From: Planctomycetota bacterium
GTDB taxonomy: Bacteria > Planctomycetota > Phycisphaerae > WQYP01
Direction: 5' to 3'
NCBI GenBank assembly: GCA_021805985.1
Contig: JAJZDN010000013.1
Span: 17,257 to 81,256, forward strand
Length of the DNA stretch: 64,000 bases
A program made the translations under genes and the position numbers. The notes below the pieces were generated by a model that did no database searches, was not told where the DNA came from, and saw only the letters and a program-made list of their open reading frames with translations. Of this stretch, positions 35,817 to 43,832 are shown in pieces; within the stretch, counting starts at the first letter, position 1; each line of letters starts with the position of its first letter.

Positions 35817-36335
35817 TTACCCATTAACAAGCTGATTTTGCTCCTCGCATGCCTGCTCATTGACCGCCGAACGCGCCAACAGGGTGAGTTTCTTGTCAGC
35901 ATCGCTTTCTTCTTTTAAAGTCAGCTGAAGCTTAGCTGCCATCGACTTGTCATTAAGCTGCAATGCGAAGGCCCGTACCGTGCCGTACGCGGCCATTTCG
36001 TAATGCTCCACCCTTTGGGCCGCAGCAATGAGTCCGGCGTCGCGCACTGGCAGGCTATAACCTTCCTTGGCGACCTCATCACCTTCTGAAATCAGGCCCT
36101 TCATGGCGGCGCAGGTTTTGCCCGTGGGTTTCTCGTCCAGGGTTTCAAACAATTCTTCCAAGCGAACCTGATGGCCCTTGGTTTCTTTCAAATGGCCCAA
36201 AAAAGCAGCTTTAAGCGCTGGTAACGTCGCCGCCTCAGCCATTTTCGGCAAGGCCTTAATCAGTTGTGTTTCGGCACTGTATAGATCTCGCAACTGATCA
36301 ACCAATAGGTTCCGAAAATCTTTGGTTTCACTCAT
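35817..36335 (-). CDS. YciE/YciF-type ferritin-like protein (DUF892)
   Basis: This 172-residue all-helical protein has the DUF892 pattern: LLVDQLRDLYSAETQLIKALPKMAEAA at the N-terminus, HLKETKGHQVRLEELFE, then RDAGLIAAAQRVEHYEMAAYGTVRAFA and LKEESDADKKLT. Conserved Glu/His residues in these helices (YSAE, HLKETKGH, VEHYEMAAYG, LKEE) form the di-metal site in YciF crystal structures. The family is induced by osmotic and oxidative stress in enterobacteria; its exact role is unknown. Start ATG 36335. The strong terminator downstream shows it is a single transcription unit. Confidence 0.93.
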   Translation of the reverse strand: MSETKDFRNLLVDQLRDLYSAETQLIKALPKMAEAATLPALKAAFLGHLKETKGHQVRLEELFETLDEKPTGKTCAAMKGLISEGDEVAKEGYSLPVRDAGLIAAAQRVEHYEMAAYGTVRAFALQLNDKSMAAKLQLTLKEESDADKKLTLLARSAVNEQACEEQNQLVNG

Positions 36336-36827
36336 AATAATACTCCTTAAAAATGGGACTTAAGAAAATATCCGGAATTTCGGCGGATCCGCCCGCCACC
36401 GGTATAAATTTAACAAGCCGTAACGACAACACATCGTCAAGCTTGAACGCAACACGCGGCTGCTTTGCAACCCGCAACGAAAACGTCTTCGAAGCCCGTT
36501 GCGTATACGAGAGGATTAATATGCAAACGCGGTGCCAACGAGCAATAACAAATAATCGAGCAGCACAAATAAAGACAACAAACTCAATACCGCGTAACCG
36601 GGGGTGGCAAATCCGTTCGATAAAACAAAAATAGGGACGGTTGTCCCGGCGAGTCCTGGCCGGGGTATTTTGTGAACTGCGCTTTATTACACTGGCCAAT
36701 ACGGCATCATCAGGCAAATTGACCCGGCCAGTGTTTCCGCCGTGAAGTGAAACTGTGAGCTTCTGCTTAGCACCCGCGACGGATTACAGCTTTCCGGATC
36801 CCGACTTCTCTCCGTGCGCCCGGAATC
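36336..36827. other. Intergenic region, no gene supported
   Basis: These 492 bases hold no recognisable gene. A 129-codon minus-strand frame (36328-36717) overlaps the ferritin-like start and shows no domain. A 9-base inverted repeat, acactggcc (36689-36697) and ggccagtgt (36726-36734), is present. Confidence 0.5.
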
Positions 36828-37196
36828 CTACACACCGTGGCCCGATCCGGGATGGGAAGATTGACCGTCCCTGAACGGTTCCTTTTCCTGGGCATCCTCA
36901 TCCTCATCCGCATCCTCAACATCCATGCCAGCACCGCTTTCCTGACTCTGATTCATCATCGGAGATTCAATGCCCCGGCCTAAGGACTCTATGCCGATGT
37001 CATCTAACTCCCCATCCGGGAATCCAGCTTGCTGCGATTGTTCACGGTCACTATCCCGTTGCCCCAGTGCGCCGGGTTGTCCTGCATGGGCTTCATGCTC
37101 GGGCCGCATGTCGTTGGCGCTGGCCTTCACGTGTTCGCCTTGGGTTTGTGGTCTGCTCGACTGCCCCTCGTTGCCCGGTTTGGATTTGGCATCCAT
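36828..37196 (-). CDS. Small, highly hydrophilic acidic protein, unknown function
   Basis: I do not recognise a family. The 122-residue product has no membrane segment and no Cys. It is rich in Gly, Ser, Gln, Glu and Asp, with a very acidic patch (EDADEDEDAQEKE) and repeated short GxSSxP-like pieces (QSSRP, QSSHPGSGHG). Such composition predicts a disordered protein, as in general stress and desiccation proteins. The start ATG 37196 is preceded by AGGGG at about 8 bases, which supports translation. It lies near the ferritin-like stress protein. It could also be a spurious frame in GC-rich DNA. Confidence 0.55.
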   Translation of the reverse strand: MDAKSKPGNEGQSSRPQTQGEHVKASANDMRPEHEAHAGQPGALGQRDSDREQSQQAGFPDGELDDIGIESLGRGIESPMMNQSQESGAGMDVEDADEDEDAQEKEPFRDGQSSHPGSGHGV

Positions 37197-37622
37197 AAGA
37201 CTACCCCTAAAAAAAGCCCGCTCTCACCGCCGAAGAGAACACCCCGGGGCAGAGTGCCTGCGGCTTCGGGTGTCAAAGCTGCATATGCTCGCCCTTTTTT
37301 CGTCGGTCAAAGCGCGTAGGGAAATACGCAAATTCTGTGCCAGCACGCAATTGCGATATTCTGGTAGATGACCCTGCTTTGAAAGTCCGACGTCGGGTTA
37401 GCCACCCAGTTTGCCCGGCCACCCTTTCCGGGTGACGACATAGTGTCCCGCAACAGCTCCTGGCAAAAATGGTTGTTTGCACGTTACGCCTGAATGGCTG
37501 ATGAATACCCACGCCATGAAATGTCTGTGGCATAGTTGAAGCCAAGAAGTACTAAGCCCGCACCGAATTGGAGATTTATCCGCATGGCGTTAAGATTCTC
37601 TTAGTAGTATAGGAATTCGATA
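37197..37622. other. Divergent intergenic region, no gene supported
   Basis: 426 bases between the divergent hydrophilic-protein and KamA-type genes. A 90-codon minus frame (37273-37545) has no recognisable content. It probably holds the two promoters, but no consensus was clear. Confidence 0.5.
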
Positions 37623-38816
37623 ATGCCGGAATTGGAAACGCTTGTGAACACTGGGTCCGCGGATTTAATAACATCAGTAGATCAATTGCGCGCTGTGCTG
37701 CCCGCCATTACCAATGCTATGGCTGCGACCATGGAAAGAATTGCCCAGCGGTACACTTTCCGACTGCCGCGGTTTTATGCGGAAAAGATTCTATTGAATG
37801 ATTTGACCGATCCGCTTTGGGATCTGGCATTACCTAATGAGGGCGAGCTAAGCGATACCGGTGAAGAACGCTGGGATGCCTTTCAACTTGCCGATCGGGC
37901 TGTGAACCATCCGCGGTGGATTCAGAAATACCGTTACGAAGCGCTGCTGCGGGTAACAGATTTTTGCAGTGGCCTGTGCCGATACTGTTATTTGAAGAAT
38001 AGAGATGTCACGCCGGGGCGAATTTCGCATCAGGAAATTGACGCCATGTTTGATCAGGCCGAACACTCTTCGGGGCGAAGGGAGTTGCGTGAAATTATTT
38101 TAAGCGGTGGTGATCCATTGGCCGTTCCGCCGGCCATGCTGGAGCACGTGGCCCAGCGGATGCAGAGGCTCAATAAAACCGTGGCGCGACGGATTACCGT
38201 TACCATTCACACCCGTGAGCCGGTTTGGTATCCGCAGCGGATAATCGGTAACGCCGCTTTGCATCAGGCGCTGAAAAAATTGTCGCCGTCGTCGTATATT
38301 CTGCATGTGGTCCATCCGCGCGAGGTCACAACGGAATTGCATCAGGCAATGCTGGCCCTGACGGAATTAGCGGATTCGCGTCGGCCGCTCATGATGGCCC
38401 AGCACCCCTTGTTTCGGGGGATTAACAGTGATGCTTCAATAATTACAGATATGTATGATCGTATGGATTCCGGTCCGGTTGTATTCAAGCCCTATTATCT
38501 AATACATCCATTTCCGGATGGTACCTTGCCCCAGCATCGCTTGACGTTGCTGCAAAGTCAGAAAATTCTGCGGGATCTGGCTTCCGCCCCCGGTACACGG
38601 GTTCCTTTGCTGACCATTCCGACACCCATGGGAAAATGCGTCATTGGCCCGTATGAGCAATTGGTTGATCGCGGCGGTTATTATCTTCTGCATACCAAGG
38701 ACGGCGTGCCGGTGCAGTACGCCATTTCCCCGCATTATGATCCGGCTGAATCCCGAGTGCATATTCCGATTATGCCGGAAGTTCATCCCGGCGCGGTTTC
38801 GTTGAAGGCCAGTTAA
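37623..38816 (+). CDS. KamA-family radical SAM protein (lysine 2,3-aminomutase-like)
   Basis: The radical SAM cluster motif CSGLCRYCY (Cys115, Cys119, Cys122) is followed by REIILSGGDPL and the strand pattern RRITVTIHTREPVWYPQRI, which are family hallmarks. C-terminal segments GINSDASIITDMYDRMDSGPVVFKPYYLIHPFPDG and PTPMGK correspond to the substrate/PLP region, with a Lys in PMGK where lysine 2,3-aminomutase has its PLP lysine. At 397 residues it is shorter than clostridial KamA and longer than EpmB. The substrate may be lysine, for beta-lysine as an osmolyte or for EF-P modification, or another amino acid; neither EF-P nor an acetyltransferase is adjacent. Start ATG 37623 follows AGGAA. Confidence 0.85.
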   Translation: MPELETLVNTGSADLITSVDQLRAVLPAITNAMAATMERIAQRYTFRLPRFYAEKILLNDLTDPLWDLALPNEGELSDTGEERWDAFQLADRAVNHPRWIQKYRYEALLRVTDFCSGLCRYCYLKNRDVTPGRISHQEIDAMFDQAEHSSGRRELREIILSGGDPLAVPPAMLEHVAQRMQRLNKTVARRITVTIHTREPVWYPQRIIGNAALHQALKKLSPSSYILHVVHPREVTTELHQAMLALTELADSRRPLMMAQHPLFRGINSDASIITDMYDRMDSGPVVFKPYYLIHPFPDGTLPQHRLTLLQSQKILRDLASAPGTRVPLLTIPTPMGKCVIGPYEQLVDRGGYYLLHTKDGVPVQYAISPHYDPAESRVHIPIMPEVHPGAVSLKAS

Positions 38817-38823
38817 GAGGTTT

Positions 38824-40092
38824 TCACACCGGGAGAATCGCGTCTGGATCAAGACCCAGGAGCCGCAACCTAAGCAGTGTCAAGGCCATTTGACTGCTGC
38901 GCAGGCGAATGCTTTGTCGGTCGCCGGGGAATTGGCAACTCCGCACATATATATCATCACCACCGTTCGGGCCGGCAATGGCAATAAAAATCAGCCCCAC
39001 GGGATTTTTCGGGTCATCGCTGGCCGGGCCAGCATTGCCCGTAACCGCAATGGCCCAATGCGCTTCCGCCCGGCTCCGGGCCTGTTGTGCCATGGCACCG
39101 GCCACTTCCCGGCTGACGGCTCCGTACTTTTTAATGAGCTCGGGATCCACACCGAGATCTATTGCTTTGCTTTCATCGCTATAGGTAATCCAGCCGCGTT
39201 TAAAACATCCGGAACTTCCAGGAACATGGGTCAGCATCATCGCGACCATTCCGCCGGTGCAGCTTTCTGCGGTGGTGACTGTTCTATCTTGGTGCATTAA
39301 TGCCTGCACAACAACTGTTTCCAGGGCGATCTGATCCGCTGAAAAAATCAGTTCACCCAGCCGGTGACGCACCGTGTTGGCCATTTCTTCGATCATCGCG
39401 CTGGCTTCCGCCGGCTTTCCCGTGGCGTAAATGCGAACGGACACAATGCCGTCATGAACCGTTGTGCCCACGGCCGGGTTTGCACCGCGCTTCATCAGAT
39501 CGCCAATGCGGGCACCAATCCATGACTCGCCGGCTCCGCAGCTATTTAGTGCCATGGTCCGCCGCACCACGCCGCCCGCGGCCGCTTGCAGCAACGGCTT
39601 GTAGGACAGTTCAAACATCGCCTTCATTTCCTTGGGCACGCCGGGCATCACAAAGATTTGCGTTTTACCCAGGCGGGCCATAATTCCCGGCGCAGTGCCA
39701 CAGGAATTCTTGACACAGGAGGCGCTAATTGGTCGCATCGCCTGCAGGCGATTGTTCTCCGTCATGGTCCGATTGATCCGCCGAAAAAAGGCCTCCAGTT
39801 CACCCATGGCGACCTGATCTGTTACCAGCGGCTCACCTATCGCCTCCGCCACGCTGCCACGTGTGAGATCATCTTCGGTGGGACCTAATCCGCCGGAAAT
39901 AAGCAGGATGTCGCATTGCGTGACGCTCTGACTGATGGCCGCAACAATCGCCGATTGATTATCGCCAATAGTCAGTTGCAACGGACAACTGATTCCCAAC
40001 TCAGCAAGTTGCCTCCCCAGCCACGCAGCATTGCTGTCAATGGTAAGCCCGGAGGTAAGTTCATCGCCAATCGAAATGATAATCGCATTCAT
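38824..40092 (-). CDS. cinA: CinA-family nicotinamide-nucleotide amidohydrolase
   Basis: The 422-residue two-domain protein begins with the MoCF-like (COG1058) domain, MNAIIISIGDELTSG, then NAAWLGRQLAELGI and SGGLGPTEDDLTRG. A linker follows, and then the PncC amidase domain with TTAESCTGGMVAMMLTHVPGSSGCFKRGWITYSD and AVTGNAGP. The amidase deamidates NMN to nicotinate mononucleotide in NAD salvage; the N-terminal part hydrolyses ADP-ribose-type compounds in characterised members. ATG 40092 is the family start; the frame extends to 40227 without support. It ends 8 bases from the convergent KamA-type gene. Confidence 0.92.
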   Translation of the reverse strand: MNAIIISIGDELTSGLTIDSNAAWLGRQLAELGISCPLQLTIGDNQSAIVAAISQSVTQCDILLISGGLGPTEDDLTRGSVAEAIGEPLVTDQVAMGELEAFFRRINRTMTENNRLQAMRPISASCVKNSCGTAPGIMARLGKTQIFVMPGVPKEMKAMFELSYKPLLQAAAGGVVRRTMALNSCGAGESWIGARIGDLMKRGANPAVGTTVHDGIVSVRIYATGKPAEASAMIEEMANTVRHRLGELIFSADQIALETVVVQALMHQDRTVTTAESCTGGMVAMMLTHVPGSSGCFKRGWITYSDESKAIDLGVDPELIKKYGAVSREVAGAMAQQARSRAEAHWAIAVTGNAGPASDDPKNPVGLIFIAIAGPNGGDDIYVRSCQFPGDRQSIRLRSSQMALTLLRLRLLGLDPDAILPV

Positions 40093-40327
40093 GGTTTTCT
40101 TGCCTTTACTATCCGTGGACAAATTGTCGCCAATTATAAGTACTTGGCAAATCGAATTAAATTTGCACCGGGGAGCCTGTCCGACTGGCAGGGCGCACCG
40201 GCTGCAATGCGGCAGCCGAACGGCCAAATTGGTTTGTGAACAAACGGTTTTTATTTCCCATTATGGCAGGGTTAGTGATATTCTAAATGCCGTTGTGGTG
40301 CTGCCATTCTTAATTGAGGAGTTTCCC

Positions 40328-41326
40328 TTGCCGACTGAATCCAATCCGTATGAGCATCATTTTGACATTCTCCACAACATGCAAGATATTGTTCAGGAGA
40401 ATCTCGTTTACCTCTCACCAGTGGATAAAGCGTGGCAACCCACGGATTATTTACCGGATTTAACGGCCGAAAACTGGCACCAGCAGGTGCAGGATTTTCG
40501 CGTTCCTGCGCAAAGCCTATCTGATGAAACCCTGGTCGTACTGGTCGGAGACATGGTCACCGAAGAGGCGCTGCCAAGTTATTCTGTTTCCCTGAATCTT
40601 ATCGCACGTGATTATGAGGGAACCACACAAAAGCCCTGGGCAAAATGGATGCGCGCCTGGAGTGCGGAGGAAAACCGCCACGGAGATTTGCTTAATGCGT
40701 ATCTTCGGCTTACGGGGCGGGTGGATATGCGCAGTATCGAAGTGACCATTCATCATCTGATCGCCAATGGTTTTAATCCCAGAGCCTATCCAGATCCTTA
40801 TAACGGGTTGGTTTATACGTCATTTCAGGAACGGGCTACCCGAATTTCTCATAACAACGTGGCCAAAGTTGCCGCAGCACAAGGGGATCCGAACCTCGGC
40901 AAAATCTGCATGCGTATTTCCGGTGATGAGGCCCGTCATGAGGCGTTTTATACTCTCATGACCGGAAAAGTAATGGACGCTGATCCAGAAGGTGGAATTT
41001 TGGCGTTTCGGGAAATGATGCGCGGACTTATCGCTATGCCCGGCCGACTGATGTATGACGGTAAAGATGCGGATCTGTTTGATCATTTTGCGGTGGTTGC
41101 CCAACGCATGGGGGTTTATACCGTCCATGATTATGCCGCCATTATCCAGCATCTGGTCAAAACCTGGGACATCGCTTCGCGCTCAGTATCCGGTGCCGCC
41201 GCCAAAGCGCAGGAGTATCTCTGTAAGCAGGCGGAGCGGTATCTTAGTCACGCTGATCGCATTGCTGATTACCAGCGCGGCCTGCCGCCGGTAAATTTCA
41301 GTTGGATTCAAGGGCGCTCCGTATAG
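40328..41326 (+). CDS. Acyl-ACP desaturase (ferritin-like diiron)
   Basis: The 332-residue soluble diiron enzyme of the plant stearoyl-ACP desaturase family inserts a cis double bond into acyl chains carried on ACP. Iron ligands are visible as Glu80 in VTEEALP, EENRH (residues 114-118) and DEARH (residues 200-204), at the correct spacing. WMRAWSAEE and YTSFQERATRISHNN also fit the family. The start is TTG 40328, eight bases after GAGG; upstream codons in the same frame overlap the divergent cinA gene. It is followed by an intrinsic terminator, so it is probably a single gene. It would supply unsaturated membrane lipids. Confidence 0.9.
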   Translation: MPTESNPYEHHFDILHNMQDIVQENLVYLSPVDKAWQPTDYLPDLTAENWHQQVQDFRVPAQSLSDETLVVLVGDMVTEEALPSYSVSLNLIARDYEGTTQKPWAKWMRAWSAEENRHGDLLNAYLRLTGRVDMRSIEVTIHHLIANGFNPRAYPDPYNGLVYTSFQERATRISHNNVAKVAAAQGDPNLGKICMRISGDEARHEAFYTLMTGKVMDADPEGGILAFREMMRGLIAMPGRLMYDGKDADLFDHFAVVAQRMGVYTVHDYAAIIQHLVKTWDIASRSVSGAAAKAQEYLCKQAERYLSHADRIADYQRGLPPVNFSWIQGRSV

Positions 41327-41343
41327 GGTGTAATAAAAGGTTC

Positions 41344-41373
41344 AGCGCATTCGAGCGTTGGCTCGGCGCTTTT
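41344..41373 (+). terminator. Intrinsic terminator after the desaturase gene
   Basis: The stem pairs agcg with cgct and, inside it, cgagc with gctcg around loop gttg (41344-41370), followed by TTTGTATTT. It lies 17 bases after the desaturase stop. Confidence 0.65.
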
Positions 41374-41404
41374 GTATTTGCCCGCCGCATGTTAAAAATG
41401 CGAT

Positions 41405-42310
41405 ATGGATGTAAGTCAGAAATCTGTTTCATGGACCATCGGCGAACTGCTGCAGTGGACAACCGCGTTTTTTAATCGAAGCGGCATTGATGAAGCGCGT
41501 CTTTCTGCGGAGTTGCTGCTGGCGCATGCCCTTAACTGCTCGCGCATGACTCTTTACACGCGCTTTGAGCAAACCCCGCCACCCGAACAGGTTGCGGCAT
41601 TCCGGGAGATGGTAAAAAAACGGAAAGATCACACTCCGGTGGCCTACCTGATTGGAAAGGCTTGGTTCTACTCGCTGGAGTTTACTGTTACCCCGGATGT
41701 GCTGATTCCCCGTCCCGATACAGAAACCATCGTGGAGGAGGTTATTCGGCTGGCACGGATGACACCTGCATGGGAATCACCAGAAATATTGGATTTGTGC
41801 ACTGGTAGCGGCTGCATCGCCATCGCGCTGGCTAAAAATCTTCCTGCGGCCCGGCTTACCGCATCGGATATCAGCCCGGCGGCCCTGCAGATTGCGGAAA
41901 AAAATGCCGCCGCGCACGACCTTGCCGCCCGAATTCGCTTTCTTTCAGGGGATTTATTTGAACCCGTTGCCGCGATGTCTCCCCCGGTCAAATTTCACGC
42001 CATTGTTTGCAATCCTCCGTATATCATCGCAAATAAAATTGCCGAGCTTATGCCGGAGGTTTCTCGGCATGAACCAAAAGTGGCATTAAATGGCGGGGCA
42101 GATGGATTAGCGTTTTATCGTCGCCTGGCAACGCACGCACCGGAATATTTGCTTCCCCATGGTGCTCTCATTGTCGAAACGGCCTTTGACCAGACGGCCG
42201 CGGTTCAGGATATTTTCCTCGCACAGGGGGAGTTTCATGATAGCCGAATCATCCGGGATATGGCGGCCCACCCCCGATGTGTACTGGTGAGAAAGGCAGC
42301 AGCCGGGTAA
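41405..42310 (+). CDS. prmC: Peptide chain release factor glutamine methyltransferase
   Basis: PrmC methylates the Gln of the GGQ motif in RF1/RF2 using S-adenosylmethionine. The N-terminal helical domain is followed by PVAYLIGKAWFYSLEFTVTPDVLIPRPDTE, the family linker. The SAM motif I is ILDLCTGSGCIAIALA, and the catalytic NPPY (around residue 203, VCNPPYI) is followed by EPKVALNGGADGLAFYRRL. At 301 residues the length is normal. Start ATG 41405. No release factor gene is adjacent; prfA is often next to it in other genomes. Confidence 0.93.
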   Translation: MDVSQKSVSWTIGELLQWTTAFFNRSGIDEARLSAELLLAHALNCSRMTLYTRFEQTPPPEQVAAFREMVKKRKDHTPVAYLIGKAWFYSLEFTVTPDVLIPRPDTETIVEEVIRLARMTPAWESPEILDLCTGSGCIAIALAKNLPAARLTASDISPAALQIAEKNAAAHDLAARIRFLSGDLFEPVAAMSPPVKFHAIVCNPPYIIANKIAELMPEVSRHEPKVALNGGADGLAFYRRLATHAPEYLLPHGALIVETAFDQTAAVQDIFLAQGEFHDSRIIRDMAAHPRCVLVRKAAAG

Positions 42311-42361
42311 TATCGCCGCATATCAGTTGAGCGTGTAGCTCGTCTATCTTGGGTGTTATAT

Positions 42362-43720
42362 ATGGCTGTTGATTATTGTCGTTTTCCCGCGGATTTCGCC
42401 TGGGGTGTCGCAACCGCAGCCTATCAGATCGAAGGTGCTGTAGCAGAGGATGGCCGAGGCCCCTCAGTATGGGATACTTTTTGCCTTCGTCCGGGTGCAG
42501 TTTTCTCCGGGCAATCTGGTGCAACAGCCTGCGATCATTATCACCTCTATCGACAGGATGTTGCCTTGATGAAGGCGATGGGCGTCAAAGCCTATCGTTT
42601 TTCCGCCTCATGGCCCAGAATATTTCCCGCAGGAACCGGCGCGGTCAATGAAAAGGGTCTGGATTTTTATAAGCGGCTGGTGGATGAACTGAGATCGGCA
42701 GGAATTCAGCCATGGATGACCCTGATGCATTGGGATTTGCCGCAGGTACTGGAAGATCGATACGGCGGTTGGGAGTCCCGGCAATGCGCGGTGGATTTTG
42801 CCTCCTACGCCGGATTTATGGCCCGAAATCTCGGCGACCGCGTGGAGGGGATATTTACCATCAATGAATTTGTCTGTTTTCTCGACAAAGGTTTTGGCTT
42901 TTCCGACGAACCGTTTGCCCCGGGCAAGCAAACATCGGTCAAAGTATTGAATCAGGGCCGCCACCATGCGGTGCTCGGTCACGGAATGGCCGTTCAAGCC
43001 ATCAACGCGGCGAGCAAATGTCGGGTGGGCCTGGCGGAAAATATTCCAAACTGCGCACCGGTTCTTGAAACTCCCGAGCACATCAACGCGACGCGCAAGG
43101 CTCTGCGTGAACGCACCGGAATGTTTCTTACGCCAATTTTAGAAGGTGCCTACCATCCGGCATATCTGGAATCGCAGGGAGCCGACGCTCCGGTATTCAC
43201 AGATGAAGATATGAAAATAATATCATCACCGTTGGATTTTGTCGGGCTGAATCTCTACGCCCCAACGTATATCCGCCATGATGCGTCCCAAGCCTGCGGA
43301 TACAGTGAAGTTGAATGCGGCCCGCATTATCCCCGCATGCACATGCCCTGGCTGACCATCGGGCCGTCAATTACCTATTGGGGGCCGCGACTGGTTGCCG
43401 AGCTATGGAACGTCAAGGCAATTTTTATTACAGAAAACGGCTGCGCCTATCCTGATGCACCCGACGCAGACAATAAAATATGGGATACCGCCCGGGTAAT
43501 GTATCTGCAGCAGCATCTTATCAGTGCGCACCGCGCGGTCAGCGAAGGGTATCCGCTGAAGGGTTACTTTCACTGGAGCCTGCTGGATAATTTTGAATGG
43601 GCCTGTGGCTATAGCAAACGCTTCGGCCTGCATTACGTTAATTACCAGACCATGGAACGCATCCCAAAATTAAGCGCCGAATTTTATTCGCACGTGATCC
43701 GCCGAAGCGCTCTGGGATAA
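42362..43720 (+). CDS. GH1 beta-glucosidase
   Basis: The 452-residue TIM-barrel enzyme hydrolyses beta-glucosides or galactosides with retention. The GH1 opening FAWGVATAAYQIEGA and EDGRGPSVWDTF, the acid/base Glu169 in FTINEF (usually TxNEP) and the nucleophile Glu358 in ITENG are all in place. The C-terminal YFHWSLLDNFEWACGYSKRFGLHYVNY, which shapes the glucose site, is also present. There is no signal peptide, so it acts in the cytoplasm on imported oligosaccharides. ATG 42362 is preferred; GTG 42353 is an alternative. The Pro of NEP is replaced by Phe, a mild departure. Confidence 0.95.
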   Translation: MAVDYCRFPADFAWGVATAAYQIEGAVAEDGRGPSVWDTFCLRPGAVFSGQSGATACDHYHLYRQDVALMKAMGVKAYRFSASWPRIFPAGTGAVNEKGLDFYKRLVDELRSAGIQPWMTLMHWDLPQVLEDRYGGWESRQCAVDFASYAGFMARNLGDRVEGIFTINEFVCFLDKGFGFSDEPFAPGKQTSVKVLNQGRHHAVLGHGMAVQAINAASKCRVGLAENIPNCAPVLETPEHINATRKALRERTGMFLTPILEGAYHPAYLESQGADAPVFTDEDMKIISSPLDFVGLNLYAPTYIRHDASQACGYSEVECGPHYPRMHMPWLTIGPSITYWGPRLVAELWNVKAIFITENGCAYPDAPDADNKIWDTARVMYLQQHLISAHRAVSEGYPLKGYFHWSLLDNFEWACGYSKRFGLHYVNYQTMERIPKLSAEFYSHVIRRSALG

Positions 43721-43729
43721 CGCGTGAGA

Positions 43730-43807
43730 GGTTACAGGGGACAGGTTACGGGTTACAGAGCAAAAAAGTAGCGACAGCGCTTCCAAAGCCTTCTAACTCC
43801 TAACTCC
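43730..43807. repeat. Short low-complexity repeats between GH1 and hrpB
   Basis: The motif ggttac occurs at 43730, 43744 and 43751. Separately, taactcc is repeated at 43794-43800 and 43801-43807. They look like simple-sequence expansion and are not part of any gene. Confidence 0.6.
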
Positions 43808-43832
43808 TAAATTCTAATTTCCTCGCCCCTCG

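Noticed and set aside
36328..36717. 129-codon minus-strand frame upstream of the ferritin-like gene
   Set aside because: Composition is irregular (mixed Cys, Arg and Phe), no domain is visible and it overlaps the start of the ferritin-like gene.
36689..36734. 9-base inverted repeat as terminator
   Set aside because: The arms are about 28 bases apart and no T run follows.
37273..37545. 90-codon minus-strand frame before the KamA-type gene
   Set aside because: No family resemblance, Arg-rich and Cys-rich random-looking translation.
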